64,000 bases of DNA, taken from positions 31,789 to 95,788 of the forward strand of contig NZ_LUTS01000011.1 of the NCBI RefSeq assembly GCF_001597735.1. Direction: 5' to 3'. Below, piece by piece: positions 52,096-60,646 of this stretch. Below the pieces are notes generated by a model. It ran no database searches, was not told the DNA's origin, and saw nothing but the letters and a program-made list of their open reading frames with translations. Position numbers and translations under genes: made by a program. Position 1 is the stretch's first letter, and each line of letters begins with the position of its first letter. The DNA is from Neptuniibacter pectenicola. GTDB taxonomy: Bacteria; Pseudomonadota; Gammaproteobacteria; Pseudomonadales; Balneatricaceae.

Positions 52096-52786
52096 TCGTT
52101 CTCCATCTTCAGACCTGGTGCTTGAAGCTAAAGCGGTGTCTAAAGTCTATAAAGATGCGGGTAACGAGGTGGCGGTGTTATCTGGGTTGGATTTTTCACT
52201 TCATCGCGGTGAGCAGTTAGCAATTATTGGGTCCTCGGGCTCGGGTAAAAGTACGCTGTTAAATATTTTGGGCGGGTTAGATGAACCCACCGAGGGCGAA
52301 GTGCTCGTTGCGGGTAGAAACCTTCATTCTGGTAATGAAACTTACCGCGCTAAAGTGCGTAACGAAACCTTAGGTTTTGTCTATCAGTTTCATCACTTGT
52401 TACCTGAGTTTACAGCCCTAGAGAATGTGGCCATGCCATTGTTAATGCGCAATATGCCGATGAAAGAGGTTGTAGCACATGCTGAGGCCGTGTTGAGTTC
52501 AGTTGGCCTGTCACACCGCTTTTCACATAAGCCGTCTCAATTAAGTGGGGGAGAGCGTCAGCGAGTTGCTATTGCGCGATCTTTGATCGGCAAGCCTGCG
52601 GTTGTTTTGATGGATGAGCCAACGGGCAATCTTGATAGAACGACAGCGGCCAGTATCCAAGCCTTAATTGATGGTTTAAACCAAGATTATGATATTGCCT
52701 TTGCTTTAGTCACACACGACCCTGAGTTAGCGAAAAGAACGGGGCGAGTGCTTGAGCTGGTAGATGGGAAGTTGGTAGAACGGTAA
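52088..52786 (+). CDS. lolD: Lipoprotein-releasing ABC transporter ATP-binding protein
   Basis: A 232-residue ABC ATPase. ATG 52088 overlaps the lolC end. Walker A GSSGSGKST near 45, Q-loop in VYQFHHLLPEF, ABC signature L-S-G-G-E-R-Q near 150, Walker B VVLMDEPTGNLD, H-loop ALVTHDP. The VYQFHHLLPEFTALENVAMP segment is the LolD signature. It powers lipoprotein release with the upstream permease. Confidence 0.94.
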   Translation: MSNRSPSSDLVLEAKAVSKVYKDAGNEVAVLSGLDFSLHRGEQLAIIGSSGSGKSTLLNILGGLDEPTEGEVLVAGRNLHSGNETYRAKVRNETLGFVYQFHHLLPEFTALENVAMPLLMRNMPMKEVVAHAEAVLSSVGLSHRFSHKPSQLSGGERQRVAIARSLIGKPAVVLMDEPTGNLDRTTAASIQALIDGLNQDYDIAFALVTHDPELAKRTGRVLELVDGKLVER

Positions 52787-52828
52787 CTAAGGCTTTTAAG
52801 CGACATGTGCGCGGTCTTTTTTACCTTT

Positions 52829-53347
52829 TTATTTGTTTCTTAGATTACGCTTCTTCCAATTGTGATTCACATTCCACGTCCACAAGCCGTGGATGGTGAA
52901 AAATCCTACCACCCCAAAGAATAACCCCGATAGCACTGAGCCTAAAAGCAACGGCCACCAGATGTGCGATAAGCTGCTTTCCAAAAACTCCATACTCATT
53001 TCAAAATGAATTGAACTACCGGAGTCCCCAATCAAAAAATGACCAACCAAATAATTGAAGTAAAAAATAGGTGGCATCGTGAAGGGGTTTGTTAGCCATA
53101 CTAAACTAACCGATATAGGAAGGTTGCTACGTACGACTGTAGCAATAACCGCGGCCACTAACATCTGAAGCGGTATAGGAAGAAATGCGCAGAACAAACC
53201 CACAAAGAAAGCCCTAGCAACTGATTTTCGATTCAGGTGCCAAAGGTTCGGTTCGTGAAGATATTTTCCGAGCCAACTCAAGTATTTATGCTGTTTGAGT
53301 TTAGCTTCGTCAGGCATGTATTTTCTTATAAGTTTGCGTGGCATCAT
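52829..53347 (-). CDS. DUF2062 membrane protein
   Basis: A 172-residue protein with three membrane segments and the DUF2062 motif pair: SVARAFFVGLFCAFLPIPLQMLVAAVIATVVRSNLPISVSLVWLTNPFTMPPIFYFNYLVG. Function unknown. It lies on the opposite strand between lolD and comEC. Confidence 0.85.
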   Translation of the reverse strand: MMPRKLIRKYMPDEAKLKQHKYLSWLGKYLHEPNLWHLNRKSVARAFFVGLFCAFLPIPLQMLVAAVIATVVRSNLPISVSLVWLTNPFTMPPIFYFNYLVGHFLIGDSGSSIHFEMSMEFLESSLSHIWWPLLLGSVLSGLFFGVVGFFTIHGLWTWNVNHNWKKRNLRNK

Positions 53348-53429
53348 CTAACTTACTTATTATGGGCTAGCAAACGAGCGTAACGGGCATTATGCCCGCT
53401 GCTCTTAACTAAGCCAAGGAAAGTTGAGC

Positions 53430-55733
53430 ATGAGATCAAGGATGATCGCAATTGCTGTCGGTTTTTTATGCGCCGCATGGCTGCCTCAGGTTATACCCGT
53501 TTTGGGTTGCATTTGTATTGCACTCTTAACGCTTGTCTTCGCGTTTTATCGTCGATCAACATATAACGGGGTGCTGCTCTGTTTTATCGCTGCATTGCTG
53601 TATGCATCGTGCTGGGGTAGTTGGCAGCTATCCCATAAATTACCCGATCAATTACTCCGTTCCGATTGGATCGTTACGGGTACGTTGGTTGATCTTCCTG
53701 ATAGTGAGGCGGGCGTTATTAGATTCAATTTTAAGGTTGACTCTATGGCGTTACACCGTCTGCCCAATGGGTCACATAATAGCCCTGAAATCCAAAAGCT
53801 TCTATCGGATCTTAACGTCCGGTTACTGAAGCTTTCTTGGTATAAGCCCTCTAACAATCTCATACCTGGGCAATATCTTAAACTAGCCGTTAGGATAAAG
53901 CCTCCCCATGGTTTAGTGAACCCTTCAGGGTTCGATTATGAGCGATGGTTGTTAATTAATAAAATTGATGCCACCGGTTATGTCCGTGAAGTGATTGATA
54001 AGGAGACGGATATTGATGGCGGGATCGCGGGCCTGCGCCATGCAATGAACCAGAGGATTGAACAGCGTTATAGTGAGTCTAGAGATATGGCGCTCGTTCA
54101 AGCATTAACGACCGGGTATAAGGCAAATTTTTCCCAAGATGATTGGGAGCTGTTAAGGCAAAGCGGCACTGTTCACCTTGCCGTTATCAGTGGTTTGCAC
54201 ATTGGCTTTGTCGCGTTAATTGGCTGGTGGTTTGGGCGTGTGCTCTCGGTTCTATCACCGCGATTTTATGGTTTGCCATATTGTTTATCGGTGCTGTTTG
54301 CCGGGATCTATATGCAGGTGGCAGGCGCCGAAATACCTACGCAGCGGGCGTTTATTATGGTGTTTGTTTTTATGCTGTCGGGATTGCTGAAATGGTATAT
54401 CGATATCTGGCAGCGCTGGTGGTTGGCCTTAGTCTGTGTGCTGATATTTGCTCCCTTAGCGGTATTAGAGGTTGGGTTTTGGTTGTCATTTTGTGCGGTC
54501 GCACTATTAATATGGTTTAGTCAGCAGCCTATACGCTGGTATGGCGTGATAAAAATACAGTTTTTACTATTGCTAGGTATGCTACCGCTGTACCTTCACT
54601 TCTTTTCTGCGATTTCCCTCGTGGCGCCACTGGTTAATATTATAGCGATCCCTCTGTTATCGATTCTGATTGTTGTTATCGCTATAAATTTAGCGGTGTC
54701 TTTTTTTTCAATCAGTTTTTTTGATGGTGTAGAGCGTAATTTAGTTGATCTTTTTTGGACGCTTGTGGATCTCTCAGCGGCACAGGAGTGGTCTTATCTC
54801 ACTTTAGATCCACCGCCGCTTGCGGTCATTGTTGTTGCGGCCATTGGGGCGCTTATTTTATTGTTGCCATCGGGGTCACTACCTAAATATATGGCTGTTT
54901 TTTTCTTTTTGCCTTTATTAGGTGATCAAATGCGTGGTGATGACCTAGATACCTCTCCCGTGCCGGAAACGTCTAGGTTAAGCGCAATTGTTTTTGATAT
55001 AGGTCAAGGTCTTAGTGTTGTGGTAGAGGTGGGGACATACAGACTCTTATATGATACTGGCCCAGCCTATTTATCAGGCTCGACAGCATTTGAACGGGCG
55101 GTGCTGCCGTATTTAACGCAGGCACGCATTAAGCAGCTTGAGCATATGGTGTTAAGTCATGATGATAATGATCATGTGGGCGGCTTTTCTGCTGTTAAAA
55201 AGGCGGTTCATATTGAGCAGGTTTTTTCCTCCTTTGATCTTAGTGGGGAATACGATCGGTCCTGCAAGCGCGGTGTAAAATGGAGGGTTGGTGGCGTTGA
55301 GTTTGAGTTTTTGTCGGGCTCTACTGGGCGAAACGATAACAATCGCTCTTGTGTGTTGTTGATCTCTGATGGGCAGTGCTCGCTGTTATTGCCTGGCGAT
55401 ATTGGGAAATCCGTAGAAGCTAGCATCGTCAAGCGTCATCAGGCACTTAAGGTGAATGGCCCAGTTACCTGGTTGGTTGCTTCGCATCACGGCAGTCGTA
55501 GCTCTAGTTCTGAGCTTTGGCTGGCTGCTATCTCACCAGAAAATATTATCTTTAGTGCGGGTTATGCTAACGCCTTTAATCACCCTCACCCAGAGGTGGT
55601 TAAACGGGCAAAAGCCTATGGTGCGCAGGTGTATACAACCGCAAAAACGGGGGCCGTGTTTTTAAAATCAGACGCGGAGGGCGAATGTACTACAACAACA
55701 ATGCGCCAAGATGAAAAACGCTTCTGGAGATAG
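53430..55733 (+). CDS. comEC: ComEC/Rec2 DNA-uptake channel protein
   Basis: A 767-residue membrane protein for uptake of single-stranded DNA. Domain order: N-terminal helices and DUF4131/OB region (to about 220), Competence helical bundle (VHLAVISGLHIGFVALIGWW near 250, EIPTQRAFIMVFVFMLSGL), and a C-terminal metallo-beta-lactamase-like domain (IVFDIGQGLSVVVEVGTYRLLYDTGP, LSHDDNDHVGG, VASHHGSRSSSS). Start ATG 53430 has AAGGAAAG upstream. Complete, so natural competence is possible. Confidence 0.93.
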   Translation: MRSRMIAIAVGFLCAAWLPQVIPVLGCICIALLTLVFAFYRRSTYNGVLLCFIAALLYASCWGSWQLSHKLPDQLLRSDWIVTGTLVDLPDSEAGVIRFNFKVDSMALHRLPNGSHNSPEIQKLLSDLNVRLLKLSWYKPSNNLIPGQYLKLAVRIKPPHGLVNPSGFDYERWLLINKIDATGYVREVIDKETDIDGGIAGLRHAMNQRIEQRYSESRDMALVQALTTGYKANFSQDDWELLRQSGTVHLAVISGLHIGFVALIGWWFGRVLSVLSPRFYGLPYCLSVLFAGIYMQVAGAEIPTQRAFIMVFVFMLSGLLKWYIDIWQRWWLALVCVLIFAPLAVLEVGFWLSFCAVALLIWFSQQPIRWYGVIKIQFLLLLGMLPLYLHFFSAISLVAPLVNIIAIPLLSILIVVIAINLAVSFFSISFFDGVERNLVDLFWTLVDLSAAQEWSYLTLDPPPLAVIVVAAIGALILLLPSGSLPKYMAVFFFLPLLGDQMRGDDLDTSPVPETSRLSAIVFDIGQGLSVVVEVGTYRLLYDTGPAYLSGSTAFERAVLPYLTQARIKQLEHMVLSHDDNDHVGGFSAVKKAVHIEQVFSSFDLSGEYDRSCKRGVKWRVGGVEFEFLSGSTGRNDNNRSCVLLISDGQCSLLLPGDIGKSVEASIVKRHQALKVNGPVTWLVASHHGSRSSSSELWLAAISPENIIFSAGYANAFNHPHPEVVKRAKAYGAQVYTTAKTGAVFLKSDAEGECTTTTMRQDEKRFWR

Positions 55734-55780
55734 ATTAATTCAATGTGATAGAGTACGGCGCAGTCAAAGGAGAAATTACT

Positions 55781-56401
55781 GTGTTTGAGATTTTACAATC
55801 AGGTGGTTGGTTAATGATACCAATCGTAGCAAGTTCTGTTCTTGCCTTAGCTATCTGTTTAGAACGTCTTTGGACCTTGCGTCCAAGTAGGGTGGCCCCG
55901 CCGGGTTTGTTGGCTGAAGTTTGGGCATTAATCAAACAACGTAATATTACCGCCGAGCGGCTTAAAGATATTAAAAGTGGTAGCCCTCTGGGCGTTATCC
56001 TTGTTGCGGGGCTCAATAATGCGTCCCATGGCCGCGAGGTAATGAAAGAGAGCATCCAAGAAGCCGCTGGACAGGTGGTGCATGACCTTGAACGTTTCCT
56101 AAATCCTTTAGGTACAATTGCTGCAATTACGCCGTTATTAGGGTTGCTGGGTACCGTTATCGGTATGATTAAAGTTTTTACTGAAATTATGATTCAGGGT
56201 ACAGGCAATGCGAGTGTCCTTGCTGGTGGTATCTCTGAAGCGTTAATTACAACTGCGGCTGGTTTGACCATAGCCATTCCTGCGCTAATCTTCCATCGTT
56301 ATTTTCAGCGTCAAATTGATTCCTTGGTTATTACGATGGAGCGAGAAACGGTTAAGCTCATCGAAGTAATGCACGGCGAACGTGATATTGATGTTGAGTA
56401 A
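55781..56401 (+). CDS. exbB: ExbB/TolQ family proton channel subunit
   Basis: A 206-residue inner-membrane protein of the MotA/TolQ/ExbB family. GTG 55781 (VFEILQSGGWLMIPIVASSVLALAI) is chosen because AAAGGAG lies 7 bases upstream; the longer frame at 55745 is unsupported. Conserved pore segment NPLGTIAAITPLLGLLGTVIGMIKVF and AGGISEALITTAAGLTIAIPALIFH. It works with ExbD next door, probably energising outer-membrane transport; in Pseudomonas this pair lies in the same lpxK context. Confidence 0.92.
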   Translation: MFEILQSGGWLMIPIVASSVLALAICLERLWTLRPSRVAPPGLLAEVWALIKQRNITAERLKDIKSGSPLGVILVAGLNNASHGREVMKESIQEAAGQVVHDLERFLNPLGTIAAITPLLGLLGTVIGMIKVFTEIMIQGTGNASVLAGGISEALITTAAGLTIAIPALIFHRYFQRQIDSLVITMERETVKLIEVMHGERDIDVE

Positions 56402-56412
56402 GGAATACTAGT

Positions 56413-56832
56413 GTGAAATTTCCTAGACAAAAACGGGAAGAGGTCAATGTAAACCTTACGCCGCTGATTGATGTGGTTTTTCTACTACTTATCTTCTTTA
56501 TGGTTTCAACAACCTTTACTAAAGAAACCCATTTAGAGGTTGATCTTCCGCAAGCCTCTGGAGATAAAAGTGTTTCAGAGGAGCAGATATTAGAGATTCT
56601 CATCACCGATGAGGGTAATTACAGTGTCAATGGTAAACCGCTGGTGAATACTCAAGCGGAAACCTTGCGACGGGCTCTAAAAGAGCTGTCAGGGGATAAA
56701 CGTGATATGCCGCTGGTTATTACGGCGGATGCAAAGACGCCGCACCAAGCGGTTGTGACAGCGATGGATGTTTCCGGCCAGTTGGGTTTTAGTAAGTTGA
56801 GTATTACGACGCGGGATCCAGACGGCGAATGA
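56413..56832 (+). CDS. exbD: ExbD/TolR family protein
   Basis: A 139-residue single-helix protein beginning at GTG 56413. The membrane segment VNLTPLIDVVFLLLIFFMVSTTF carries the proton-translocating Asp. The periplasmic part ends [13 protein letters not shown]. The stop overlaps the lpxK start by 4 bp. Partner of the preceding ExbB. Confidence 0.92.
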   Translation: MKFPRQKREEVNVNLTPLIDVVFLLLIFFMVSTTFTKETHLEVDLPQASGDKSVSEEQILEILITDEGNYSVNGKPLVNTQAETLRRALKELSGDKRDMPLVITADAKTPHQAVVTAMDVSGQLGFSKLSITTRDPDGE

Positions 56833-57836
56833 GTTGGCTTGAAACGCGCTGGTACAGTACCGAATCAGCCCCTATCTATTTAAGACCCTTTGAGGTGTTA
56901 TTTAGGCGTTTAGCTGCGGGCAAAAAAAAGCGCGACTTGCGTGTTCAGTGGAGGGCGTCAGTTCCGGTGATTGTTGTTGGTAATATTAGCGTTGGTGGTA
57001 CAGGTAAAACGCCGTTAACGGTTTATCTGATTGAGCAGTTAAACGCGCTAGGCTATAAACCGGGCATTATAAGTCGGGGCTATAAGAGTAACGCACCACA
57101 TTACCCCTTTGATGTATCCCACGCGACATCTCCTGATGAGTCAGGAGATGAGCCTTACATGCTTGAGCGTCGCTGCCAGTGTCCGGTTATTATCGATGCA
57201 GATCGGCGTTCGGCGGCTGAGTTTCTGCTTGCCCATTATGACTGTGATCTAATTATTAGTGATGACGGATTGCAGCACTATCGCTTAGGACGTGATATTG
57301 AAATAGCGGTGGTTGATAGTGAGCGAGGGTTGGGCAATCAGCATTGTTTGCCCGCCGGACCGTTGCGTGAAGAGCCAGCGCGCTTACTGAGTGTCGATTA
57401 TGTGGTTTGTAATGGCGGCCCCTGTTCTACACTGCCAGAGGGTATTGTTACGTATGAGATGAGATTAGCGCCTCAGTCATTGATTCCTTGCGATAAGGAA
57501 CAGGGGGCTGTCTATAGCTGTCATGCGTTTCCCTATAAAAAAATTAATGCGGTTGCGGGTATTGGTAATCCGCAGCGTTTTTTTAATACATTAAAACAGA
57601 GTGTCAGTGCTGAGATTGTCTGCTATCCAAAACCCGACCACCATCGTTTCAGCGAACAGGACTTTGATTTTGCTGAGGGTGTGACGGTTATGACTGAAAA
57701 GGATGCGGTTAAAGTATCTGAATTAGGTTTGCGTGATGCGTGGTATCTAAATGTTTCGGCGCAGTTGCCGGATAATTTTATGTCAGCACTGGCTGATCAA
57801 CTTAAACAGATTACGAACGATAAGGGTAAAAAATAA
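56829..57836 (+). CDS. lpxK: Tetraacyldisaccharide 4'-kinase
   Basis: A 335-residue membrane-associated kinase of lipid A synthesis. P-loop [19 protein letters not shown] near 55, the family motif [21 protein letters not shown] near 140, [13 protein letters not shown], and C-terminal MTEKDAVK. It phosphorylates the 4'-position of the lipid A precursor. Coupled to exbD and to the small gene ycaR by overlaps; msbA, often next to lpxK in enterics, is absent here. Confidence 0.95.
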   Translation: MSWLETRWYSTESAPIYLRPFEVLFRRLAAGKKKRDLRVQWRASVPVIVVGNISVGGTGKTPLTVYLIEQLNALGYKPGIISRGYKSNAPHYPFDVSHATSPDESGDEPYMLERRCQCPVIIDADRRSAAEFLLAHYDCDLIISDDGLQHYRLGRDIEIAVVDSERGLGNQHCLPAGPLREEPARLLSVDYVVCNGGPCSTLPEGIVTYEMRLAPQSLIPCDKEQGAVYSCHAFPYKKINAVAGIGNPQRFFNTLKQSVSAEIVCYPKPDHHRFSEQDFDFAEGVTVMTEKDAVKVSELGLRDAWYLNVSAQLPDNFMSALADQLKQITNDKGKK

Positions 57837-58021
57837 TGGATAAAAAATTGTTAGACATCTTAGTATGCCCAGTCGCTAAAACGCCATTGGAATATAACGA
57901 AGAAACGAATGAGCTTATTTCAAAAGCGAGCGGCTTAGCATACCCCGTGCGTGATGATATTCCGGTCTTGCTTGAAACTGAAGCACGTGAGTTGACCTTA
58001 GAAGAACGTGAAAGCAAGTAA
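57836..58021 (+). CDS. ycaR: Trm112/YcaR-type zinc-ribbon-like protein
   Basis: A 61-residue protein with the family outline [29 protein letters not shown] ... [20 protein letters not shown]. It shares one base with the lpxK stop. Its role in bacteria is unclear; it is constantly found between lpxK and kdsB. Confidence 0.92.
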   Translation: MDKKLLDILVCPVAKTPLEYNEETNELISKASGLAYPVRDDIPVLLETEARELTLEERESK

Positions 58022-58030
58022 GGTAATAAA

Positions 58031-58798
58031 ATGAGCTTTTCTGTCATCATTCCAGCGCGCTTTGCCTCTACGCGCTTTCCCGGTAAGCCGCTTGCTGAAC
58101 TGCAGGGTAAACCTATGGTTCAACATGTTTATGAGCGGGCTTGTGAGAGCGAGGCTAGTCGCGTGCTTGTTGCTACGGATAATCAGCAGATCGCTGATGT
58201 GGCCCGTGGTTTTGGTGCTGAAGTCTGTATGACGTCACCGGATCACCCCTCAGGTACTGATCGTTTGCAGCAAGTGGTGTCCGATTTAGGCTATTACGCG
58301 GATGATATTGTCGTTAATGTACAAGGCGATGAGCCGCTTGTTCCTGCGCGTATTATCAACCAGGTTGCGCATAACTTGAAAGCAGAGCCTGGGGCAAGTA
58401 TCGCCACCCTGAGTGAGCCGATCACCGATGTTGAGAGTTTGCTTAATCCTAATGTGGTGAAGGTTGTAAGCGATGTAAAAGGGATGGCACTTTATTTTAG
58501 TCGCGCCCCAGTCCCTTGGCCACGTAACGCGTTTGCTGATGGCACAGACGTATCAGCGATGCCAGCCGATTTTCCGTGGCAGCGTCATATTGGTATTTAT
58601 GCGTATCGGGTTAAGTTGTTAAATGACTTTGTTAAATGGGCGCCGGCACCGATTGAAGAAACCGAGTGCTTAGAACAGCTGAGAGCGATGTGGAATGGTG
58701 CGCGAATCCATGTGGCAGAGGCGGATGAGCAGCCGCCAGCGGGTGTCGATACCCCTGAAGACCTTGAGCGCCTAAAGCGTTTACTTGAGCAGGGTTAA
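58031..58798 (+). CDS. kdsB: 3-deoxy-manno-octulosonate cytidylyltransferase
   Basis: A 255-residue enzyme making CMP-Kdo for the lipopolysaccharide core. N-terminal nucleotide-binding motif [32 protein letters not shown], then [10 protein letters not shown] near 100 with the metal-binding Asp, and [17 protein letters not shown] precedes the ATG. Complete. Confidence 0.95.
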   Translation: MSFSVIIPARFASTRFPGKPLAELQGKPMVQHVYERACESEASRVLVATDNQQIADVARGFGAEVCMTSPDHPSGTDRLQQVVSDLGYYADDIVVNVQGDEPLVPARIINQVAHNLKAEPGASIATLSEPITDVESLLNPNVVKVVSDVKGMALYFSRAPVPWPRNAFADGTDVSAMPADFPWQRHIGIYAYRVKLLNDFVKWAPAPIEETECLEQLRAMWNGARIHVAEADEQPPAGVDTPEDLERLKRLLEQG

Positions 58799-58804
58799 GG
58801 ATCG

Positions 58805-59272
58805 ATGAAGAGTGTTTTATTTGTGTGTCTTGGTAACATCTGCCGTTCTCCAACGGCCGATGGGGTTTTTAAAGCCTTAGTGGAAGAGCGAGACCTTACC
58901 GATCAGATCGCTGTCGATTCGGCGGGCACGGCGGCTTACCATATTGGGAACCCTCCGGATTCTAGGTCGGCAGATGCTGCCCAAAAGCGTGGGTATGATT
59001 TGTCGTCCCTGCGGGCGCGTCAGGTTATCGCAACTGATTTTGAGCAGTTTGATTATATATTGGCCATGGATAATGAGAACTTAGCGAACCTGCAAGCGAT
59101 GCGTCCTAATAACGCCACAGCGTATTTGGGGCTGTTTTTGGATTTTGCCACCGTTTCTGAAGATGAGGTGCCTGATCCCTATTATGGGGGTGGTCAAGGG
59201 TTTGAGCATGTGCTTGATTTAGTAGAATCTGCATCTGTTGGCTTGTTGCAGCATATCGAAAAGGAGTTATGA
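58805..59272 (+). CDS. Low-molecular-weight protein-tyrosine phosphatase
   Basis: A 155-residue phosphatase. Active-site loop VCLGNICRSPTAD at residues 6-18 (C-x5-R-S) and the general-acid Asp in EVPDPYYGG near 127. It may regulate polysaccharide assembly or stress responses. Position between kdsB and murB is conserved in Pseudomonas. The stop overlaps murB by 4 bp. Confidence 0.92.
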   Translation: MKSVLFVCLGNICRSPTADGVFKALVEERDLTDQIAVDSAGTAAYHIGNPPDSRSADAAQKRGYDLSSLRARQVIATDFEQFDYILAMDNENLANLQAMRPNNATAYLGLFLDFATVSEDEVPDPYYGGGQGFEHVLDLVESASVGLLQHIEKEL

Positions 59273-60297
59273 GTATGCAGTGGCAGACCGATGTAGATTT
59301 AACCCATAGGAATAGTTTTGGCTTTCCAGCTGTGGCAGAGCGTTTTGTAGAGATCGATCAGCTAGAACAGTTGGAGTTGGCATTAGCTGAGGTTGAACAG
59401 CAACAATGGCCGCTTCTTATTCTGGGGGGTGGCAGTAACCTTGTGTTTAGAGAGAACCTGCCAGGGGCGGTTATCTCAATTGCTACGCGAGGATCCCATG
59501 TGCTGGTGGATGATGAGAATACCGCCATCATCGAGGTTGGTGCAGGGGAAAATTGGCATGGGTTTATTAGTCAGCTGTTAGAGAAAGGGTTACATGGCCT
59601 TGAGAATTTAGCACTGATCCCCGGTAATGTAGGTGCGGCCCCGGTGCAAAATATTGGTGCTTATGGGGTGGAGATGGCGGACTGTTTTCATAGCCTGACC
59701 GCTTATGACCGAGAGACGAAGGCGCTGGTGCAGCTGAGTAAGGATGAATGCTTGTTTGGATATAGGGACAGTATTTTTAAATCCAGCCAGCAAGGGCGTT
59801 ATATTATCTGGTGTGTACGGTTTGTCCTAAGTACGGTTTTTTCACCTAAAACTCAATACCGAGGTATTGCTGATTATTTGGCCGCGCAAGGTATTGTTGA
59901 GCCAACGGCGTATCAAGTGTATCAAGCAGTGTGCGATATCCGTATGAGTAAGTTGCCGCTTCCATCGGAGCTAGGCAATGCGGGTAGTTTTTTTGAGAAC
60001 CCTATAGTTTCGGAGGCGGTTTATAGCGCATTAAAAGGTCAGTTTCCTGATCTGGTTGCTTATCCTGACCGGCCGGGGCACTTTAAGCTCGCTGCGGGTT
60101 GGTTAATTGATAAAGCGGGTTGGAAGGGGCGTCGCGTGGGACCCGTTGGGGTCTATGATAAACAAGCCTTGGTGTTGGTTAATTACGGCGAGGGGCGGGC
60201 GTTTGATTTACTGCAACTTGCGGGTGAGATTACCCATTCAGTTAAGCAGCGGTTTGGGGTTGAATTAAGGATGGAGCCGCGCCTGTATCCTGCGTAA
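59269..60297 (+). CDS. murB: UDP-N-acetylenolpyruvoylglucosamine reductase
   Basis: A 342-residue FAD enzyme reducing UDP-GlcNAc-enolpyruvate to UDP-MurNAc. Type I MurB: LGGGSNLVFRENLPGAVISI near 55, LIPGNVGAAPVQNIGAYGVE near 122, FGYRDSIFK near 165, and GNAGSFFENP with the catalytic Ser near 240. Start ATG 59269 overlaps the phosphatase; a second ATG lies two codons on. Followed by a terminator. Confidence 0.95.
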   Translation: MSMQWQTDVDLTHRNSFGFPAVAERFVEIDQLEQLELALAEVEQQQWPLLILGGGSNLVFRENLPGAVISIATRGSHVLVDDENTAIIEVGAGENWHGFISQLLEKGLHGLENLALIPGNVGAAPVQNIGAYGVEMADCFHSLTAYDRETKALVQLSKDECLFGYRDSIFKSSQQGRYIIWCVRFVLSTVFSPKTQYRGIADYLAAQGIVEPTAYQVYQAVCDIRMSKLPLPSELGNAGSFFENPIVSEAVYSALKGQFPDLVAYPDRPGHFKLAAGWLIDKAGWKGRRVGPVGVYDKQALVLVNYGEGRAFDLLQLAGEITHSVKQRFGVELRMEPRLYPA

Positions 60298-60321
60298 TCT
60301 TTTTCTTTTGAGCTCCGATTT

Positions 60322-60353
60322 AAAAGCGCTTCCCTTTGGGTCGCGCTTTTTTT
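60322..60353 (+). terminator. Rho-independent terminator after murB
   Basis: AAAAGCGC (60322-60329) pairs with GCGCTTTT (60343-60350) and runs into a T tract. It closes the comEC-to-murB block. Confidence 0.85.
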
Positions 60354-60646
60354 CGTTTAGGGGGGCTCGCTTGTTACTGGGCGGTAGCCGTTCATTATCC
60401 TTTTTTTTAATGGCGAAAGTGCTGGATTGTCGACAATCCCTCTTTGATGGCCGAAAGTATGGGGCTTTGATAACCCTTCCTTGGGTATATTTCCCCCTTG
60501 CTGCACTAGCAAATAAACCTTTTGTAGTAGATTAATCTATAAAAAAGTCAGATAAAGTGTGCGTATAAATCGTAGCAAGTGTCTACAATAACTATAAACT
60601 TGCTTAAAATAACGGATCGTTAACTTATAATAAAGGGCCTTAGCAC
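60354..60646. other. Intergenic region between murB and prpE
   Basis: About 290 bases. A plus-strand frame here has no recognisable protein features. AT-rich DNA at 60530-60640 presumably contains the prpE promoter; no element can be assigned with confidence. Confidence 0.5.

Noticed and set aside
60308..60535. Plus-strand frame of 75 codons behind murB
   Set aside because: Begins before the murB terminator hairpin and has no recognisable features.
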